NCBI RefSeq assembly: GCF_003334855.1
Contig: NZ_QOWE01000029.1
Coordinates: 1-64,000 of the forward strand
Direction: 5' to 3'
Source of the DNA: Larkinella punicea
GTDB taxonomy: Bacteria; Bacteroidota; Bacteroidia; Cytophagales; Spirosomataceae
DNA length: 64,000 bases
The translations under genes were made by a program, and so were the position numbers. The notes below the pieces were generated by a model. The model saw nothing but the letters and a program-made list of their open reading frames with translations, was not told the origin of the DNA and searched no databases. Positions 7,527 to 16,636 of the stretch are shown one piece after another (the stretch's first letter is position 1; each line of letters opens with the position of its first letter).

Positions 7527-10049
7527 TTACTTCCCAACCGAAATCATGTTTGCGAATAAACGATAAGCTCCCGGAACACCAGCCGGTAATTCCCGGAAAA
7601 ACACCAGACCGGTATACATAAAGTGGCCTTTTCCGTACTTGCAGTATATCAAGCTCCCGTCCTTGGCGGCTTCGTTTGTGTCGTGCGCCGAAAATAGGGG
7701 TTCATACGCTTTGTCCCATTCCTGCGCAAAATAAATGCCGCGCTCCTGAACCCAGCCGTTGAAATCTTGATCCGTAATCTTGTTCGGCGTATTCAGCAAG
7801 GGATGCTGCGGTTTTAAAAACGTCATTTTGGCCTCTTCTTCCGTCACCCGATCCCGGCCAACGGTAAACGGATACGGCCCGATCTGATTCACTTTCAGGC
7901 CATTCTGAATGAAAGAACCACCCGGTGTTACGTATTGCACGATCATGGTACCGCCATTTTTGACGTAATCCATTAGCTTCGGCTGGTAATACCGCAGCCA
8001 TTCTTCGGTGTTGTAGGCCCGGACGCCCACAACAATGGCATCGAACCGCGCCAGATCGGCGTTCAACTCGCGGGGACCAAGCGGAGTTACCAGACATCCG
8101 ATCTGCTGCAAAGCTGCCGGAACTTCGTCACCTGCTCCCGCGATGTACCCAATGTTTTTACTTTTTACCTTGACGTCCAGCTTCACCAGCTTGGCTTCAG
8201 CCGCCGGAAACAAGGTTTGGGTGGGAATGTGCTTGTAGGCCACCATCCGCAGACTGCTGGCGTACCCGGTTTTTTCCGGCGATTCGGTGCTGACCACCGC
8301 CCGCAGTTTGCCCTCGCTGTAGGCCACCGATGGAAATACCCGGAACGACACCCGCACTTCCTGCGCCTTTTCTTTCAACTCGAACGGCAGTTGCGCCGGT
8401 TCGATCCGCCAGCCCGCTGGAACTTCGAGCTTTAACGTCCCGGAAACGTTTGCCCGGCCGGATTTCAAAATTACATCGACGGTTTTGGGCGTATTGTCGG
8501 CAAATACATAAACCCGTTCGGCAAGGTTCGCCATGACGGCCGGCTGGATGATAAACGGGCGGTAGATTTCGCCATCCACCGGATCGGTCGATTTGTAGCT
8601 CCACGGACGGCTAAAGGTAAACGTCTGTCCATCAATGTCGAAGGTATAAAGCGTCGTGAAAGCGGGCGGATTTTCGGGATAGCCGATCAGTGCCTGGTTG
8701 CTCACCTGAAACAAGCCTTTCACCACCGGTTTTTCCAGCCAGTAGGGCTGCGAGATCGGCTGGTTGGCCGGAATGCTCACCGTCGTTGTAAACGCAGCCA
8801 CATCATTTGGCTTCAGGACCAGATTCATGACGGTATCTTTCTGGATCGCGGGCATTTGAATGCCAATCAACTTGACCGGGTAGTCGGTGCGGTTCACCAC
8901 GCTGCTCGTCACTCGGATGGCTTCACCCGGCGCGGCTGCGTAGTTGCCGGGGTTGGTTTCAAACCAGAGTCCGATGCACTGCTGAATCAGCGTTTCAATT
9001 TCCAGGCGTTTGGTTTTGACGTAAATATTGGCGGTGTCGAGCCGACTGAGTGCCTTATACGTCTGCACCAGCACCGGCACCGAAGCCACCGGTTTTTCGG
9101 GTTTGAAGTTGGCAATCGCCTGATTGATCAACTGTTGCACCGGTTCGCTCCCCGCAACCCGTTTCCAGCTCAGATCGACACCATCGAAGGGGTCATTCGG
9201 GGCCGGTTCTCCGCCTTTCAAGGCCAGGTAATCAATTTTAACGCCCCGGTTGGCCGGAACGCCAAAGCCCTGGCTTTTGTGCTGACTCCGGCTTTCGGCG
9301 GCAATTTCACCGTACGATTTTCCCAGCAACGGATTATACAAACCGGTTTCCACCGAAATCACACCCGGTTCGTCCGGTTTTTTATTGCTCATAAACGCCC
9401 CCGGAATAAACACGTTCCAGAAAATCCGCTTCGGTTGCCACGGTTTCACCCACTTCAGTTGCTCGGGATATTTGGTCGGATCGTTGGCAATCTTGAAGGC
9501 TTCCTCGGCCAGATACCCCGACGCGCTGTGGTGACCGTGCCCCGCCCGGCTGTCGGGCGGAAACCGGGTGATGATCACATCCGGGCGGTATTTCCGAATC
9601 ATCCAGACCACATCGGCCAGGGCCTGCTCCTGCCCCCACATCCGAACGGCTTCGTCCGTCGATTTGGAAAAACCGAAATCGTTGGCCCTGCTGAAAAACT
9701 GATCCGGCCCGTCGATTCGCCGGGCCGCCAGCAATTCCTGCGTCCGAATCACGCCGATGTATTCGCCCTGCTCGGGTCCAATCAGGTTCTGACCGCCGTC
9801 GCCCCGAGTCATGGAGAGGTAGCCGGTCCGGAGCAGCCGCTCGTTGGCCAGATAGGTCAGCAACTGCGTATTCTCGTCGTCCGGGTGAGCTGCCACATAC
9901 AGAACTGACCCTACCACGTTGAGTTTTTTGAGTCCCTGCAAGATGGTTCCGGCCGCGGCCGGTTTGTTTTGCCCGAACGAAAGGTGAGCGAACGCGGTGA
10001 TTACAAACGCGGTATAGCAGCAGAATTTAAAATAAGGTCGATTGATCAT
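7527..10049 (-). CDS. Secreted PIG-L family deacetylase-like protein with C-terminal extension
   Basis: With the ATG at 10049 the product has 840 residues and an N-terminal signal peptide (hydrophobic stretch ending near AHLSFGQ). A longer frame to 10166 would bury the signal, so it is rejected. The PIG-L/LmbE deacetylase domain follows: AHPDDE at residues 54-59, a DGGQN segment, and a HGHHSASG zinc-site histidine cluster. Members hydrolyse N-acetyl groups from sugars such as GlcNAc derivatives. The long second half contains beta-sandwich-like sequence and ends in an alpha/beta domain (IVVGVRAYNTEEWL... VKNGGTMIVQYVTPGG) resembling glutamine-amidotransferase/ThuA-like folds. It probably acts on a glycan in the periplasm or outside the cell; the substrate is unknown. 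Confidence 0.85.
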   Translation of the reverse strand: MINRPYFKFCCYTAFVITAFAHLSFGQNKPAAAGTILQGLKKLNVVGSVLYVAAHPDDENTQLLTYLANERLLRTGYLSMTRGDGGQNLIGPEQGEYIGVIRTQELLAARRIDGPDQFFSRANDFGFSKSTDEAVRMWGQEQALADVVWMIRKYRPDVIITRFPPDSRAGHGHHSASGYLAEEAFKIANDPTKYPEQLKWVKPWQPKRIFWNVFIPGAFMSNKKPDEPGVISVETGLYNPLLGKSYGEIAAESRSQHKSQGFGVPANRGVKIDYLALKGGEPAPNDPFDGVDLSWKRVAGSEPVQQLINQAIANFKPEKPVASVPVLVQTYKALSRLDTANIYVKTKRLEIETLIQQCIGLWFETNPGNYAAAPGEAIRVTSSVVNRTDYPVKLIGIQMPAIQKDTVMNLVLKPNDVAAFTTTVSIPANQPISQPYWLEKPVVKGLFQVSNQALIGYPENPPAFTTLYTFDIDGQTFTFSRPWSYKSTDPVDGEIYRPFIIQPAVMANLAERVYVFADNTPKTVDVILKSGRANVSGTLKLEVPAGWRIEPAQLPFELKEKAQEVRVSFRVFPSVAYSEGKLRAVVSTESPEKTGYASSLRMVAYKHIPTQTLFPAAEAKLVKLDVKVKSKNIGYIAGAGDEVPAALQQIGCLVTPLGPRELNADLARFDAIVVGVRAYNTEEWLRYYQPKLMDYVKNGGTMIVQYVTPGGSFIQNGLKVNQIGPYPFTVGRDRVTEEEAKMTFLKPQHPLLNTPNKITDQDFNGWVQERGIYFAQEWDKAYEPLFSAHDTNEAAKDGSLIYCKYGKGHFMYTGLVFFRELPAGVPGAYRLFANMISVGK

Positions 10050-10074
10050 CAGAAGGAAGCAGTCACATGAATAA

Positions 10075-10082
10075 CAAAAATA
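10075..10082 (-). promoter_or_regulatory. Bacteroidota -7 element (TATTTTTG) for the PIG-L gene
   Basis: The minus strand reads TATTTTTG, a perfect TAnnTTTG match, 26 bases ahead of the proposed ATG at 10049. It supports that start rather than the longer frame. No clear TTTG -33 element was seen. Confidence 0.5.
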
Positions 10083-10228
10083 GTCAGGGTAACCGAACGA
10101 ATTACTACCGGCTTCGGCGCATTTTGAATTAAAAGTGCGTTTTTTTTGAACCCTAAAAATAAGCACAGTTTTTCTCTAAAAAATCTATCAAAACCAGTTT
10201 CCCGATTTTCAATTGCTGTCAATCCAAT

Positions 10229-10236
10229 TATATTTG
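10229..10236 (+). promoter_or_regulatory. Bacteroidota -7 element (TATATTTG) for the pyrophosphatase gene
   Basis: TATATTTG matches TAnnTTTG and lies 38 bases before the pyrophosphatase ATG at 10274, predicting an untranslated leader of about 33 bases. The -33 region is only TTTT-like (about 10206-10209). Confidence 0.55.
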
Positions 10237-10273
10237 CGACTTTGCAAAAATTAAACCTCATTAATCTTACAGC

Positions 10274-12958
10274 ATGAATTCGAGTATTTACCTTGTTCCC
10301 ATTCTGGGTCTCATTGGCCTGGTGGTGATGTACACCAAATTTATATGGGTTTCGCGCCAGGATGCTGGTAACGAACGGATGCAGGAGATCGCATCCTACA
10401 TCGCCGACGGTGCCATTGCCTTTCTAAAAGCTGAATGGCGGGTCCTCATAATCTTCGGTGTTTTTGTTGCCCTCCTGCTCAGTTTTGCCGGTACTTTAGT
10501 TGAAAACTCCGACTGGCCCATCGGGATTGCCTTCGCCATCGGGGCCTTCACTTCGGCCCTCGCCGGGTACATCGGCATGAAAATCGCTACCAAAGCGAAC
10601 GTTCGCACGGCACAGGCCGCCCGGACCAGCCTGACCCGCGCGCTGGCGGTTTCGTTCACCGGCGGCTCGGTAATGGGCATCGGCGTGGCGTCTCTGGCCG
10701 TGATTGGGCTGAGCGTTTTGTTCATCATTTTTTATTCCATTTACGTGGGAGCCACCGGCGATGTGAACGGGATTCCCATGGAAAAAACCCTGGAAGTGCT
10801 GGCCGGTTTCTCGCTGGGTGCCGAGTCCATTGCCTTGTTTGCGCGCGTTGGGGGCGGTATTTACACCAAAGCAGCCGATGTGGGTGCGGATTTGGTGGGG
10901 AAAGTTGAAGCCGGAATCCCGGAAGATGACCCACGAAATCCGGCAACCATTGCCGATAACGTGGGTGACAACGTCGGTGACGTGGCCGGAATGGGTGCTG
11001 ATTTGTTCGGTTCGTACGTGGCCACCATTTTGGCCACGATGGTGCTGGGTCGCGAAATCCGGATTCCGGATGTGAGCAACATTTTTGGTCACGCGCCCAT
11101 CGTGTTGCCGATGCTAATTGCCGGCATGGGGCTGATCTTCTCCATCATTGCCACCTATTTTGTGCGGGTAAAAGACGACAACGGCAACGTGCAGGCGGCT
11201 CTGAACATGGGCAACTGGGCGTCCATCATCCTGACGGTTGTTGCGTCCTATTTTCTGGTGAACGCGGTTCTGCCCACCGGGATCCTGGAAATCCGGGGCG
11301 TTGAGTTCACGCGGCTCGATGTGTTTTACGCCATTGTCACCGGTTTGGTGGTCGGGGCGTTGATGTCGATTATTACGGAATATTATACGGCGATGGGCCG
11401 CCGTCCGGTGATGACCATCGTTCGCCAGTCGTCGACCGGTCACGCGACCAACATCATCGGCGGTTTGTCAGTAGGGATGGAATCGACGGTTTTGCCAATT
11501 CTGACGCTGGCCGCCGGTATTTTCATTTCCTACAAATTTGCCGGTCTGTACGGGGTGGCGATTTCAGCCGCCGGGATGATGGCGACAACCGCCATGCAGT
11601 TGGCCATCGACGCCTTTGGTCCGATTGCCGATAATGCCGGTGGGATTGCCGAAATGAGCGAACTGCCCGAAGAAGTTCGGGGTCGTACGGACATTCTGGA
11701 TGCCGTTGGAAACACGACGGCCGCTACCGGAAAAGGATTCGCCATTGCTTCAGCCGCCCTGACGTCGCTGGCCCTGCTGGCCGCTTTCGTGGGCGTTTCG
11801 GGTATCACCGGCATCGACATTTACAAAGCCGATGTGTTGTCCGGCCTGTTCGTTGGCGGGATGATTCCATTCATCTTCTCGTCGCTGGCGATTGCCGCCG
11901 TGGGTCGGGCGGCCATGAAAATGGTGGAGGAAGTTCGTCGTCAGTTCCGCGAAATTCCAGGCATTCTGGAAGGAACCGGCAAACCGGAATACGAAAAATG
12001 CGTCGCCATTTCAACCCAGGCGTCGATTCGCGAAATGATTCTGCCGGGTGCTATCGCCTTGATTTCACCGGTCATTGTCGGATTTATTTTTGGCCCCGAA
12101 GTATTGGGCGGTTTTCTGGCGGGGGTTACGGTTTCCGGTGTTTTGATGGGGATTTTCCAGAGCAACGCCGGTGGTGCCTGGGACAACGCCAAGAAATCTT
12201 TCGAGAAAGGCGTCGAAATCAACGGGCAGATTTATTACAAAAAGTCAGAACCACACAAAGCGTCGGTAACGGGTGATACCGTCGGTGATCCGTTCAAAGA
12301 CACCTCCGGCCCATCGATGAACATTCTGATCAAGCTGATGTCGATTGTATCGCTGGTTATTGCGCCGTACATCGCCGTGCAGTCGACTGAAACCGCGGAA
12401 TTTGTGCAGGAAGGCCAGGTTGCGGTGGGCGGCATGGAAGGCGTCGATCTGGAGAAATCCACCGGTGCTGACAATGAAACCGTTAGCACGCCCAATCTGG
12501 GCGCGTTTCAACCGGTTAAATTGACAAACGGCACTGAACTCTCCCTACCTGAACTGGGCGTTGAAAACAAACTGCTGGCCTTTATCGAGGATGACGAAAA
12601 AGCCGTCGATAAAGAAACCTGGTTTGACTTCGACCGGCTGACGTTCGAAACCGGCAGCGCCACGCTCAAACCCGAGTCGCAGGAGCAGTTGAAAAACATC
12701 TCCGAAATCCTGAAAGCCTATCCGGGTGTCGCCATTAAATTGGGCGGTTACACGGATAATACCGGCAATGCGGATTCCAACCTGAAACTCTCGGGCGACC
12801 GGGCCAAATCCGTACAAAACGAACTGGCCAATCTGGAAATTGACAAAAGCCGGCTGGATGCAGAAGGCTACGGCCAGGAACACCCGGTGGCATCGAACGA
12901 CACCGAAGAAGGCCGCGCCCAAAACCGCCGGATCTCGATTCGGGTAACGAAGAAGTGA
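10274..12958 (+). CDS. hppA: Membrane-bound ion-pumping pyrophosphatase with C-terminal OmpA domain
   Basis: An 894-residue fusion. Residues 1 to about 720 are a membrane pyrophosphatase with some 16 transmembrane helices, including the family signatures [18 protein letters not shown] (193-210) and the aspartate-rich [19 protein letters not shown] (218-236). It couples hydrolysis of pyrophosphate to H+ and/or Na+ export across the inner membrane. [10 protein letters not shown], with alanine where K+-independent enzymes have lysine, points to the K+-dependent class. Residue 246, a glutamate in Thermotoga Na+-pumps, is glycine, and a glutamate appears instead in helix 5 (E184), which suggests an H+-pumping type. 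After a linker, residues about 780-894 form an OmpA-like peptidoglycan-binding domain ([22 protein letters not shown]). The C-terminus of these pumps faces the periplasm, so the fusion is topologically sensible. Confidence 0.93.
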   Translation: MNSSIYLVPILGLIGLVVMYTKFIWVSRQDAGNERMQEIASYIADGAIAFLKAEWRVLIIFGVFVALLLSFAGTLVENSDWPIGIAFAIGAFTSALAGYIGMKIATKANVRTAQAARTSLTRALAVSFTGGSVMGIGVASLAVIGLSVLFIIFYSIYVGATGDVNGIPMEKTLEVLAGFSLGAESIALFARVGGGIYTKAADVGADLVGKVEAGIPEDDPRNPATIADNVGDNVGDVAGMGADLFGSYVATILATMVLGREIRIPDVSNIFGHAPIVLPMLIAGMGLIFSIIATYFVRVKDDNGNVQAALNMGNWASIILTVVASYFLVNAVLPTGILEIRGVEFTRLDVFYAIVTGLVVGALMSIITEYYTAMGRRPVMTIVRQSSTGHATNIIGGLSVGMESTVLPILTLAAGIFISYKFAGLYGVAISAAGMMATTAMQLAIDAFGPIADNAGGIAEMSELPEEVRGRTDILDAVGNTTAATGKGFAIASAALTSLALLAAFVGVSGITGIDIYKADVLSGLFVGGMIPFIFSSLAIAAVGRAAMKMVEEVRRQFREIPGILEGTGKPEYEKCVAISTQASIREMILPGAIALISPVIVGFIFGPEVLGGFLAGVTVSGVLMGIFQSNAGGAWDNAKKSFEKGVEINGQIYYKKSEPHKASVTGDTVGDPFKDTSGPSMNILIKLMSIVSLVIAPYIAVQSTETAEFVQEGQVAVGGMEGVDLEKSTGADNETVSTPNLGAFQPVKLTNGTELSLPELGVENKLLAFIEDDEKAVDKETWFDFDRLTFETGSATLKPESQEQLKNISEILKAYPGVAIKLGGYTDNTGNADSNLKLSGDRAKSVQNELANLEIDKSRLDAEGYGQEHPVASNDTEEGRAQNRRISIRVTKK

Positions 12959-13030
12959 TTTTTATAGACAAGAGAGGATAGACAATAGATCAAAGACGAA
13001 AACATTTCAATCAGAAGCGTAGCTCTTACT

Positions 13031-13124
13031 TCTCTTGTCTTACCTCTCTTGTCTTACCTCTCTTGTCTTACCTCTCTTGTCTTACCTCTCTTGTCTTACC
13101 TCTCTTGTCTTACCTCTCTTGTCT
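13031..13124. repeat. 14-bp tandem repeat (tctcttgtcttacc, about 6.7 copies)
   Basis: Six complete and one partial identical copies of tctcttgtcttacc run without spacers between the pyrophosphatase gene and the following palindrome. A sequence near 12966-12985 (agacaagagaggatagacaa) is partly complementary to the unit, so the RNA could fold back on itself. A related degenerate motif reappears at 13787-13862 on the other side of rplY. No spacers are present, so it is not a CRISPR array. Confidence 0.9.
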
Positions 13125-13184
13125 AATAGATTAGAAACAGAAAACCCGCCCAATTGGGCGGGTTTTCTGTTTCTAATCTATTAG
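13123..13184. terminator. 62-bp perfect palindrome, bidirectional terminator between hppA and rplY
   Basis: Two 31-base arms are exact reverse complements with no loop other than the central AATT. The GC core is cccgccc/gggcggg, flanked by A- and T-rich arms giving a run of T on either strand. It lies between two convergent genes and ends 14 bases from the rplY stop, so it can serve as a terminator in both directions. Perfect symmetry over 62 bases is unusually long for a terminator. Confidence 0.85.
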
Positions 13185-13198
13185 CATTCAAACCGGTG

Positions 13199-13762
13199 TT
13201 AAGCGGTTTTTCCCCGCATAGAACGCGGAATTTCAATCGTAGCAATCGGGAGAGCTGTGCTATCCAGAATTTCGACGCCTTCCAGTTGGATGGCGCTTAC
13301 TTTCACCGTTTTGCCCAGTTCCAGATTCGAGATGTTCACTTCAACGTAATCGGGAATCTTGGTGTAAGGCCCGCTCAGTTTCAGTTTACGCATTTTCTGA
13401 ATCAATTTACCCCCTTGTTGTACACCGGGAGAAATACCGCTAAAACGAATCGGTACTTCCACTTTAATATCTTTTCCTTCAACGATTTCCAGGAAATCGG
13501 CGTGCAGAATCTGGTCGTTCACCGGATGGAACTGCGCGTCCTGTAAAATCGCCTTGTATTCGTCACCTTCAATGTTCAGAGTCACTTCGTACGCGTCTGG
13601 CGTGGTCAGCAAGGTGCGGAACAGGATAGCCGGCGAATAGAAATGGACCTGGGTTTTACCTCCGTACAATACACAGGGTACATTTCCTTCGATACGAAGA
13701 GCCTTCGACTCTGTCTTACCGAGATTCGCTCTGTTATACCCTACAATCTCGTGTTGTTTCAT
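13199..13762 (-). CDS. rplY: 50S ribosomal protein L25 (CTC form)
   Basis: A 187-residue protein of the long L25/general stress CTC type. The N-terminal 5S-rRNA-binding L25 domain (about 1-90) includes the typical VLYGGKTQVHFY and FHPVNDQILHADF segments, and the C-terminal TL5-like domain (about 95-180) includes ISPGVQQGGKL. It binds 5S rRNA at the central protuberance of the large subunit. It lies 114 bases downstream of prs on the same strand, the common bacterial order prs-rplY. Confidence 0.93.
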   Translation of the reverse strand: MKQHEIVGYNRANLGKTESKALRIEGNVPCVLYGGKTQVHFYSPAILFRTLLTTPDAYEVTLNIEGDEYKAILQDAQFHPVNDQILHADFLEIVEGKDIKVEVPIRFSGISPGVQQGGKLIQKMRKLKLSGPYTKIPDYVEVNISNLELGKTVKVSAIQLEGVEILDSTALPIATIEIPRSMRGKTA

Positions 13763-13876
13763 TATAATAAGATGTTAGATGTGAGACAAGAGATAAAAGA
13801 TTTTAAACCGTCGAGAATGGCACCAAGCGTGTAGCTTTTTGCCTTTCCTCTCTCGTCTATCCTCTTTCCTCTCTTT

Positions 13877-14818
13877 TTAAGAATTTATAAACAATGAACT
13901 AATAGATTCATGATCGCGAATGCGGCCGATGGCTTTGGCGAACAAATCCGCCACCGTCAGCACTTTCACTTTTGGACTCAACTGGCGCAACGGCATGGTG
14001 TCGGACACCACCAGTTCTTCCAGCACCGAATTCGTAATGTTGTCGTGCGCTTTGCCCGACATCACCGGGTGCGTACAGATTGCCCGGACGGATTTGGCTC
14101 CTTTTTCCAGGATAATTTCAGCCGCCTTACACAAGGTCCCACCCGTATCGATCAGGTCATCGACCAGAACGACATTGGCACCTTCTACATCTCCAATCAC
14201 CTGCATCGACGCAATTTCATTGGCGCGCTTGCGGTGCTTGTCGCACAGCACGATGTCGGCGTTGAAATGCTTCGCAAACGTCCGGGCGCGGGCTGCACCA
14301 CCAACGTCCGGTGAGGCAATCAGCAGATTGTCCAGGTTCAGGCTCCGGATGTAGGGAACGAAAACCGACGTTCCTTCCAGGTGATCGACCGGAAAATCAA
14401 AGAATCCCTGAATCTGACCGGCGTGGAGGTCAATCGTCATCAGACGATCCGCCCCGGCAGCCGCCAGCATGTTGGCCACCAGTTTGGCGGCAATGGCCAC
14501 CCGCGGTTTGTCTTTCCGATCCTGCCGGGCGTAGCCGAAGTACGGAATGACGACCGTTACATAGTGAGCCGAGGCCCGACGGGCTGCGTCGACCATCAGC
14601 AACAACTCCATCAGGTTGTCGGCGGGTGGGTTTGTCGAATGAATCAGAAAAACGTCGCAACCACGAACCGACTCCTCGTAGCTCGGCGACAATTCGCCGT
14701 CGCTAAATTTACGCAGGGTGTAACCGCCCAGATCCTTGCCGTATTGGTGGGCAATTTTCTCTGCCAGATACGTCGATTGACTACCTGAAAAAATCTTAAC
14801 CGTGTTGAGGGATGCCAT
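13877..14818 (-). CDS. prs: Ribose-phosphate pyrophosphokinase (PRPP synthetase)
   Basis: A 313-residue cytosolic enzyme making phosphoribosyl pyrophosphate from ribose-5-phosphate and ATP for nucleotide, histidine and tryptophan synthesis. Visible hallmarks are FSDGELSPSYEESVRG near the start, the RQDRKDKPR nucleotide loop, DLHAGQIQGFFD, and the PRPP-binding VVLVDDLIDTGGTL. Length matches the bacterial class I enzyme (310-320). It is followed by rplY in the same direction, and a TAnnTTTG element lies 31 bases upstream of the start. Confidence 0.96.
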   Translation of the reverse strand: MASLNTVKIFSGSQSTYLAEKIAHQYGKDLGGYTLRKFSDGELSPSYEESVRGCDVFLIHSTNPPADNLMELLLMVDAARRASAHYVTVVIPYFGYARQDRKDKPRVAIAAKLVANMLAAAGADRLMTIDLHAGQIQGFFDFPVDHLEGTSVFVPYIRSLNLDNLLIASPDVGGAARARTFAKHFNADIVLCDKHRKRANEIASMQVIGDVEGANVVLVDDLIDTGGTLCKAAEIILEKGAKSVRAICTHPVMSGKAHDNITNSVLEELVVSDTMPLRQLSPKVKVLTVADLFAKAIGRIRDHESISSLFINS

Positions 14819-14848
14819 TCAGTGCTGAATCAGTGCCGAAAATGTCCG

Positions 14849-14856
14849 CAAAAATA
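14849..14856 (-). promoter_or_regulatory. Bacteroidota -7 element (TATTTTTG) for prs
   Basis: The minus strand reads TATTTTTG 31 bases upstream of the prs ATG (14818), predicting a leader of about 25 bases. A second near-match, TACTATTTG, lies just upstream but has one base too many. Confidence 0.5.
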
Positions 14857-14989
14857 CAAATAGTATTTGACTCTTGGGAAGAGAACCTTAAAGTTTTCTT
14901 GTAGAAGATTGATTATAAGATTATTAGAATATAATATTGAATAATATAAATCTATATTGACCTCAACTCCCTGAAGGGACTTAAATCAA

Positions 14990-15553
14990 TCAGGGGGTTG
15001 GGGGTAAAATCATAAGTTTTCGGTAGAGACTTACGCAACCAACAGCCATGAGTACGCCAATCCCGGCACCCGCCAAAACATCCAGTGGATAATGCGCACC
15101 GACGTAAATTCGGCTGTAGGAAACGACGGCGGCCCACAAAAACACCCACCTGACCCACCAAAACCGTTTGCCGATCATCAACCACAAAGCCATTGCCAGG
15201 GCGAAGGTGTTGGCGGCATGGGAAGACGCAAAACCGTAGGTGCCGCCACATTCCAGCACCGGATGAATGAGTTTTTGCAAGGCCGGTTCGTGACAGGGGC
15301 GCAACCGGAGCGTCAGCGGTTTCAACACTGAAGAAGCCATCTGATCACTCAGTACGACGGCCAGCACCAACGTTAGCACCAGACCGAACGCCAGTTTCCG
15401 GTATTGATAAATCAACCAGCCAATCAGCAGCGCATAGAACGGAATCCACGTATTGCGCATCGTGGCCCCCACCATGATCGAATCCAGCCACGGCGCGTGC
15501 AAGCTATTCAGCCAGAGGAAGAGGTCGGTGTCGAGTCGGTTGAGCGTTTCCAA
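14990..15553 (-). CDS. PAP2-family membrane phosphatase
   Basis: A membrane protein of the PAP2/undecaprenyl-diphosphate phosphatase-like superfamily. The three phosphatase motifs are present: KPLTLRLRPC (KxxxxxxRP), SSHAANT in place of PSGH, and SRIYVGAHYPLDVLAG (SRxxxxxHxxxD). About five or six hydrophobic helices surround them. Such enzymes dephosphorylate lipid pyrophosphates or phosphatidate at the periplasmic face. An ATG at 15628 would add 25 residues encoded entirely by the hairpin at 15553-15647, so a TTG start at 15553 (ETLNRLDTDLFLWL) giving 187 residues is preferred. It lies downstream of trpS on the same strand. Confidence 0.8.
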   Translation of the reverse strand: METLNRLDTDLFLWLNSLHAPWLDSIMVGATMRNTWIPFYALLIGWLIYQYRKLAFGLVLTLVLAVVLSDQMASSVLKPLTLRLRPCHEPALQKLIHPVLECGGTYGFASSHAANTFALAMALWLMIGKRFWWVRWVFLWAAVVSYSRIYVGAHYPLDVLAGAGIGVLMAVGCVSLYRKLMILPPTP

Positions 15554-15647
15554 TTTTGAATGATAGAATGAGTGAATGATAGAATGAATGAATAAAAATC
15601 CATGAGCTTGTTTGTCCCATTCTATCATTCATTCTATCATTCAAAAT
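15553..15647. terminator. Long inverted repeat between trpS stop and PAP2 gene start
   Basis: Arms 15553-15586 and 15618-15647 pair almost perfectly (30 bp, with one 4-base gtga bulge) around a loop of about 31 bases. Each arm contains two copies of a gaatgatagaatga-like repeat. The right arm ends exactly at the trpS stop codon and the left arm ends at the proposed TTG start of the PAP2 gene, so the hairpin fills the intergenic space. It could attenuate transcription from trpS into the phosphatase gene. Confidence 0.75.
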
Positions 15648-16621
15648 TAATTGTAGCCTAATTTCCGCCGAACCCGTTCCATTGTGACCGACGCAACGGC
15701 GCGGGCTTTTTCTTCGCCGTTGCGCAGTTCGCGTTCCAGCGCTTCTTCGTTTTCCATGTAGAAATTGAATTTTTCGCGAGGCTCGGCAAACTGGCTGATG
15801 ATCAGTTCGTACAGTTCTTTTTTGGCGTGACCGTAGCCATACCCGCCGTTCAGGTAATTCCGGCGCATGGTTTCCACCTGAGCCGCATCGGCCAGCAGCG
15901 CATACAACTGGAACGTAATATCGGTAGCCGGATTTTTCGGTTCTTCGAGGGGCGTCGAATCCGAAACGATCTTTTTAATCACCTTGTAAAGCTCGTTAGC
16001 CGGTACGAAAATGTCGATGTAGTTATTATACGACTTGCTCATCTTCTGGCCGTCGATACCCGGAATGGTCATAATCCGCTCGTCGATGCGGGATTCGGGC
16101 AAAACGAAAATCTCCTCTCCCACCTGGTGATTGACCGCGCTGGCCATGTCGCGCGTCATTTCAACGTGCTGTTTCTGGTCTTTTCCAACCGGAACCAGAT
16201 TGGCGTCATACAGCAGAATATCAGCCGCCATCAAACACGGATACGTAAACAAACCGGCGTTGACATCCGCCAGCCGCTCGGATTTGTCCTTGAACGAATG
16301 CGCATTGGACAGCATTGGAAACGGCGTAAAGCAGTTCAGGTACCACGCCAGTTCGGTATGCTCCGGCACGTGCGATTGCCGCCAAAAGGTGTTTTTAGTC
16401 GTATCGAGTCCGAACGCCAGCCAGGCCGACGCCACCGCCCGGATGTATTCCCGGCGCAAGGCACCGTCTTTGATGGTCGTTAGGGAATGCAGGTCGGCAA
16501 TGAACAGAAAGGAGTCGTTACCGGGTTCTTCCGACAATTTAATGGCGGGTTTGATGGCCCCCAGAATATTACCCAAATGCGGTCGTCCGCTGCTTTGAAT
16601 ACCAGTGAGAATGCGAGACAT
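15647..16621 (-). CDS. trpS: Tryptophanyl-tRNA synthetase
   Basis: A 324-residue class I aminoacyl-tRNA synthetase that charges tRNA-Trp. It begins SRILTGIQSSGRPHLGN, in which the HIGH motif appears as PHLGN, and carries the KMSKS signature in GQKMSKSYNNYI. The C-terminal helical domain and total length match bacterial TrpRS. The ATG abuts a long tandem-repeat hairpin (16637-16717), which would form part of its leader. Confidence 0.96.
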   Translation of the reverse strand: MSRILTGIQSSGRPHLGNILGAIKPAIKLSEEPGNDSFLFIADLHSLTTIKDGALRREYIRAVASAWLAFGLDTTKNTFWRQSHVPEHTELAWYLNCFTPFPMLSNAHSFKDKSERLADVNAGLFTYPCLMAADILLYDANLVPVGKDQKQHVEMTRDMASAVNHQVGEEIFVLPESRIDERIMTIPGIDGQKMSKSYNNYIDIFVPANELYKVIKKIVSDSTPLEEPKNPATDITFQLYALLADAAQVETMRRNYLNGGYGYGHAKKELYELIISQFAEPREKFNFYMENEEALERELRNGEEKARAVASVTMERVRRKLGYN

Positions 16622-16636
16622 ATTTTTTGAATGAGT

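Noticed and set aside
10050-10166. N-terminal extension of the PIG-L gene to 10166
   Set aside because: It would place about 40 residues before a normal signal peptide, and a -7 promoter element lies inside the extension.
13031-13124. Possible CRISPR array
   Set aside because: The 14-bp units are directly joined without spacers, and there are no cas genes in the window.
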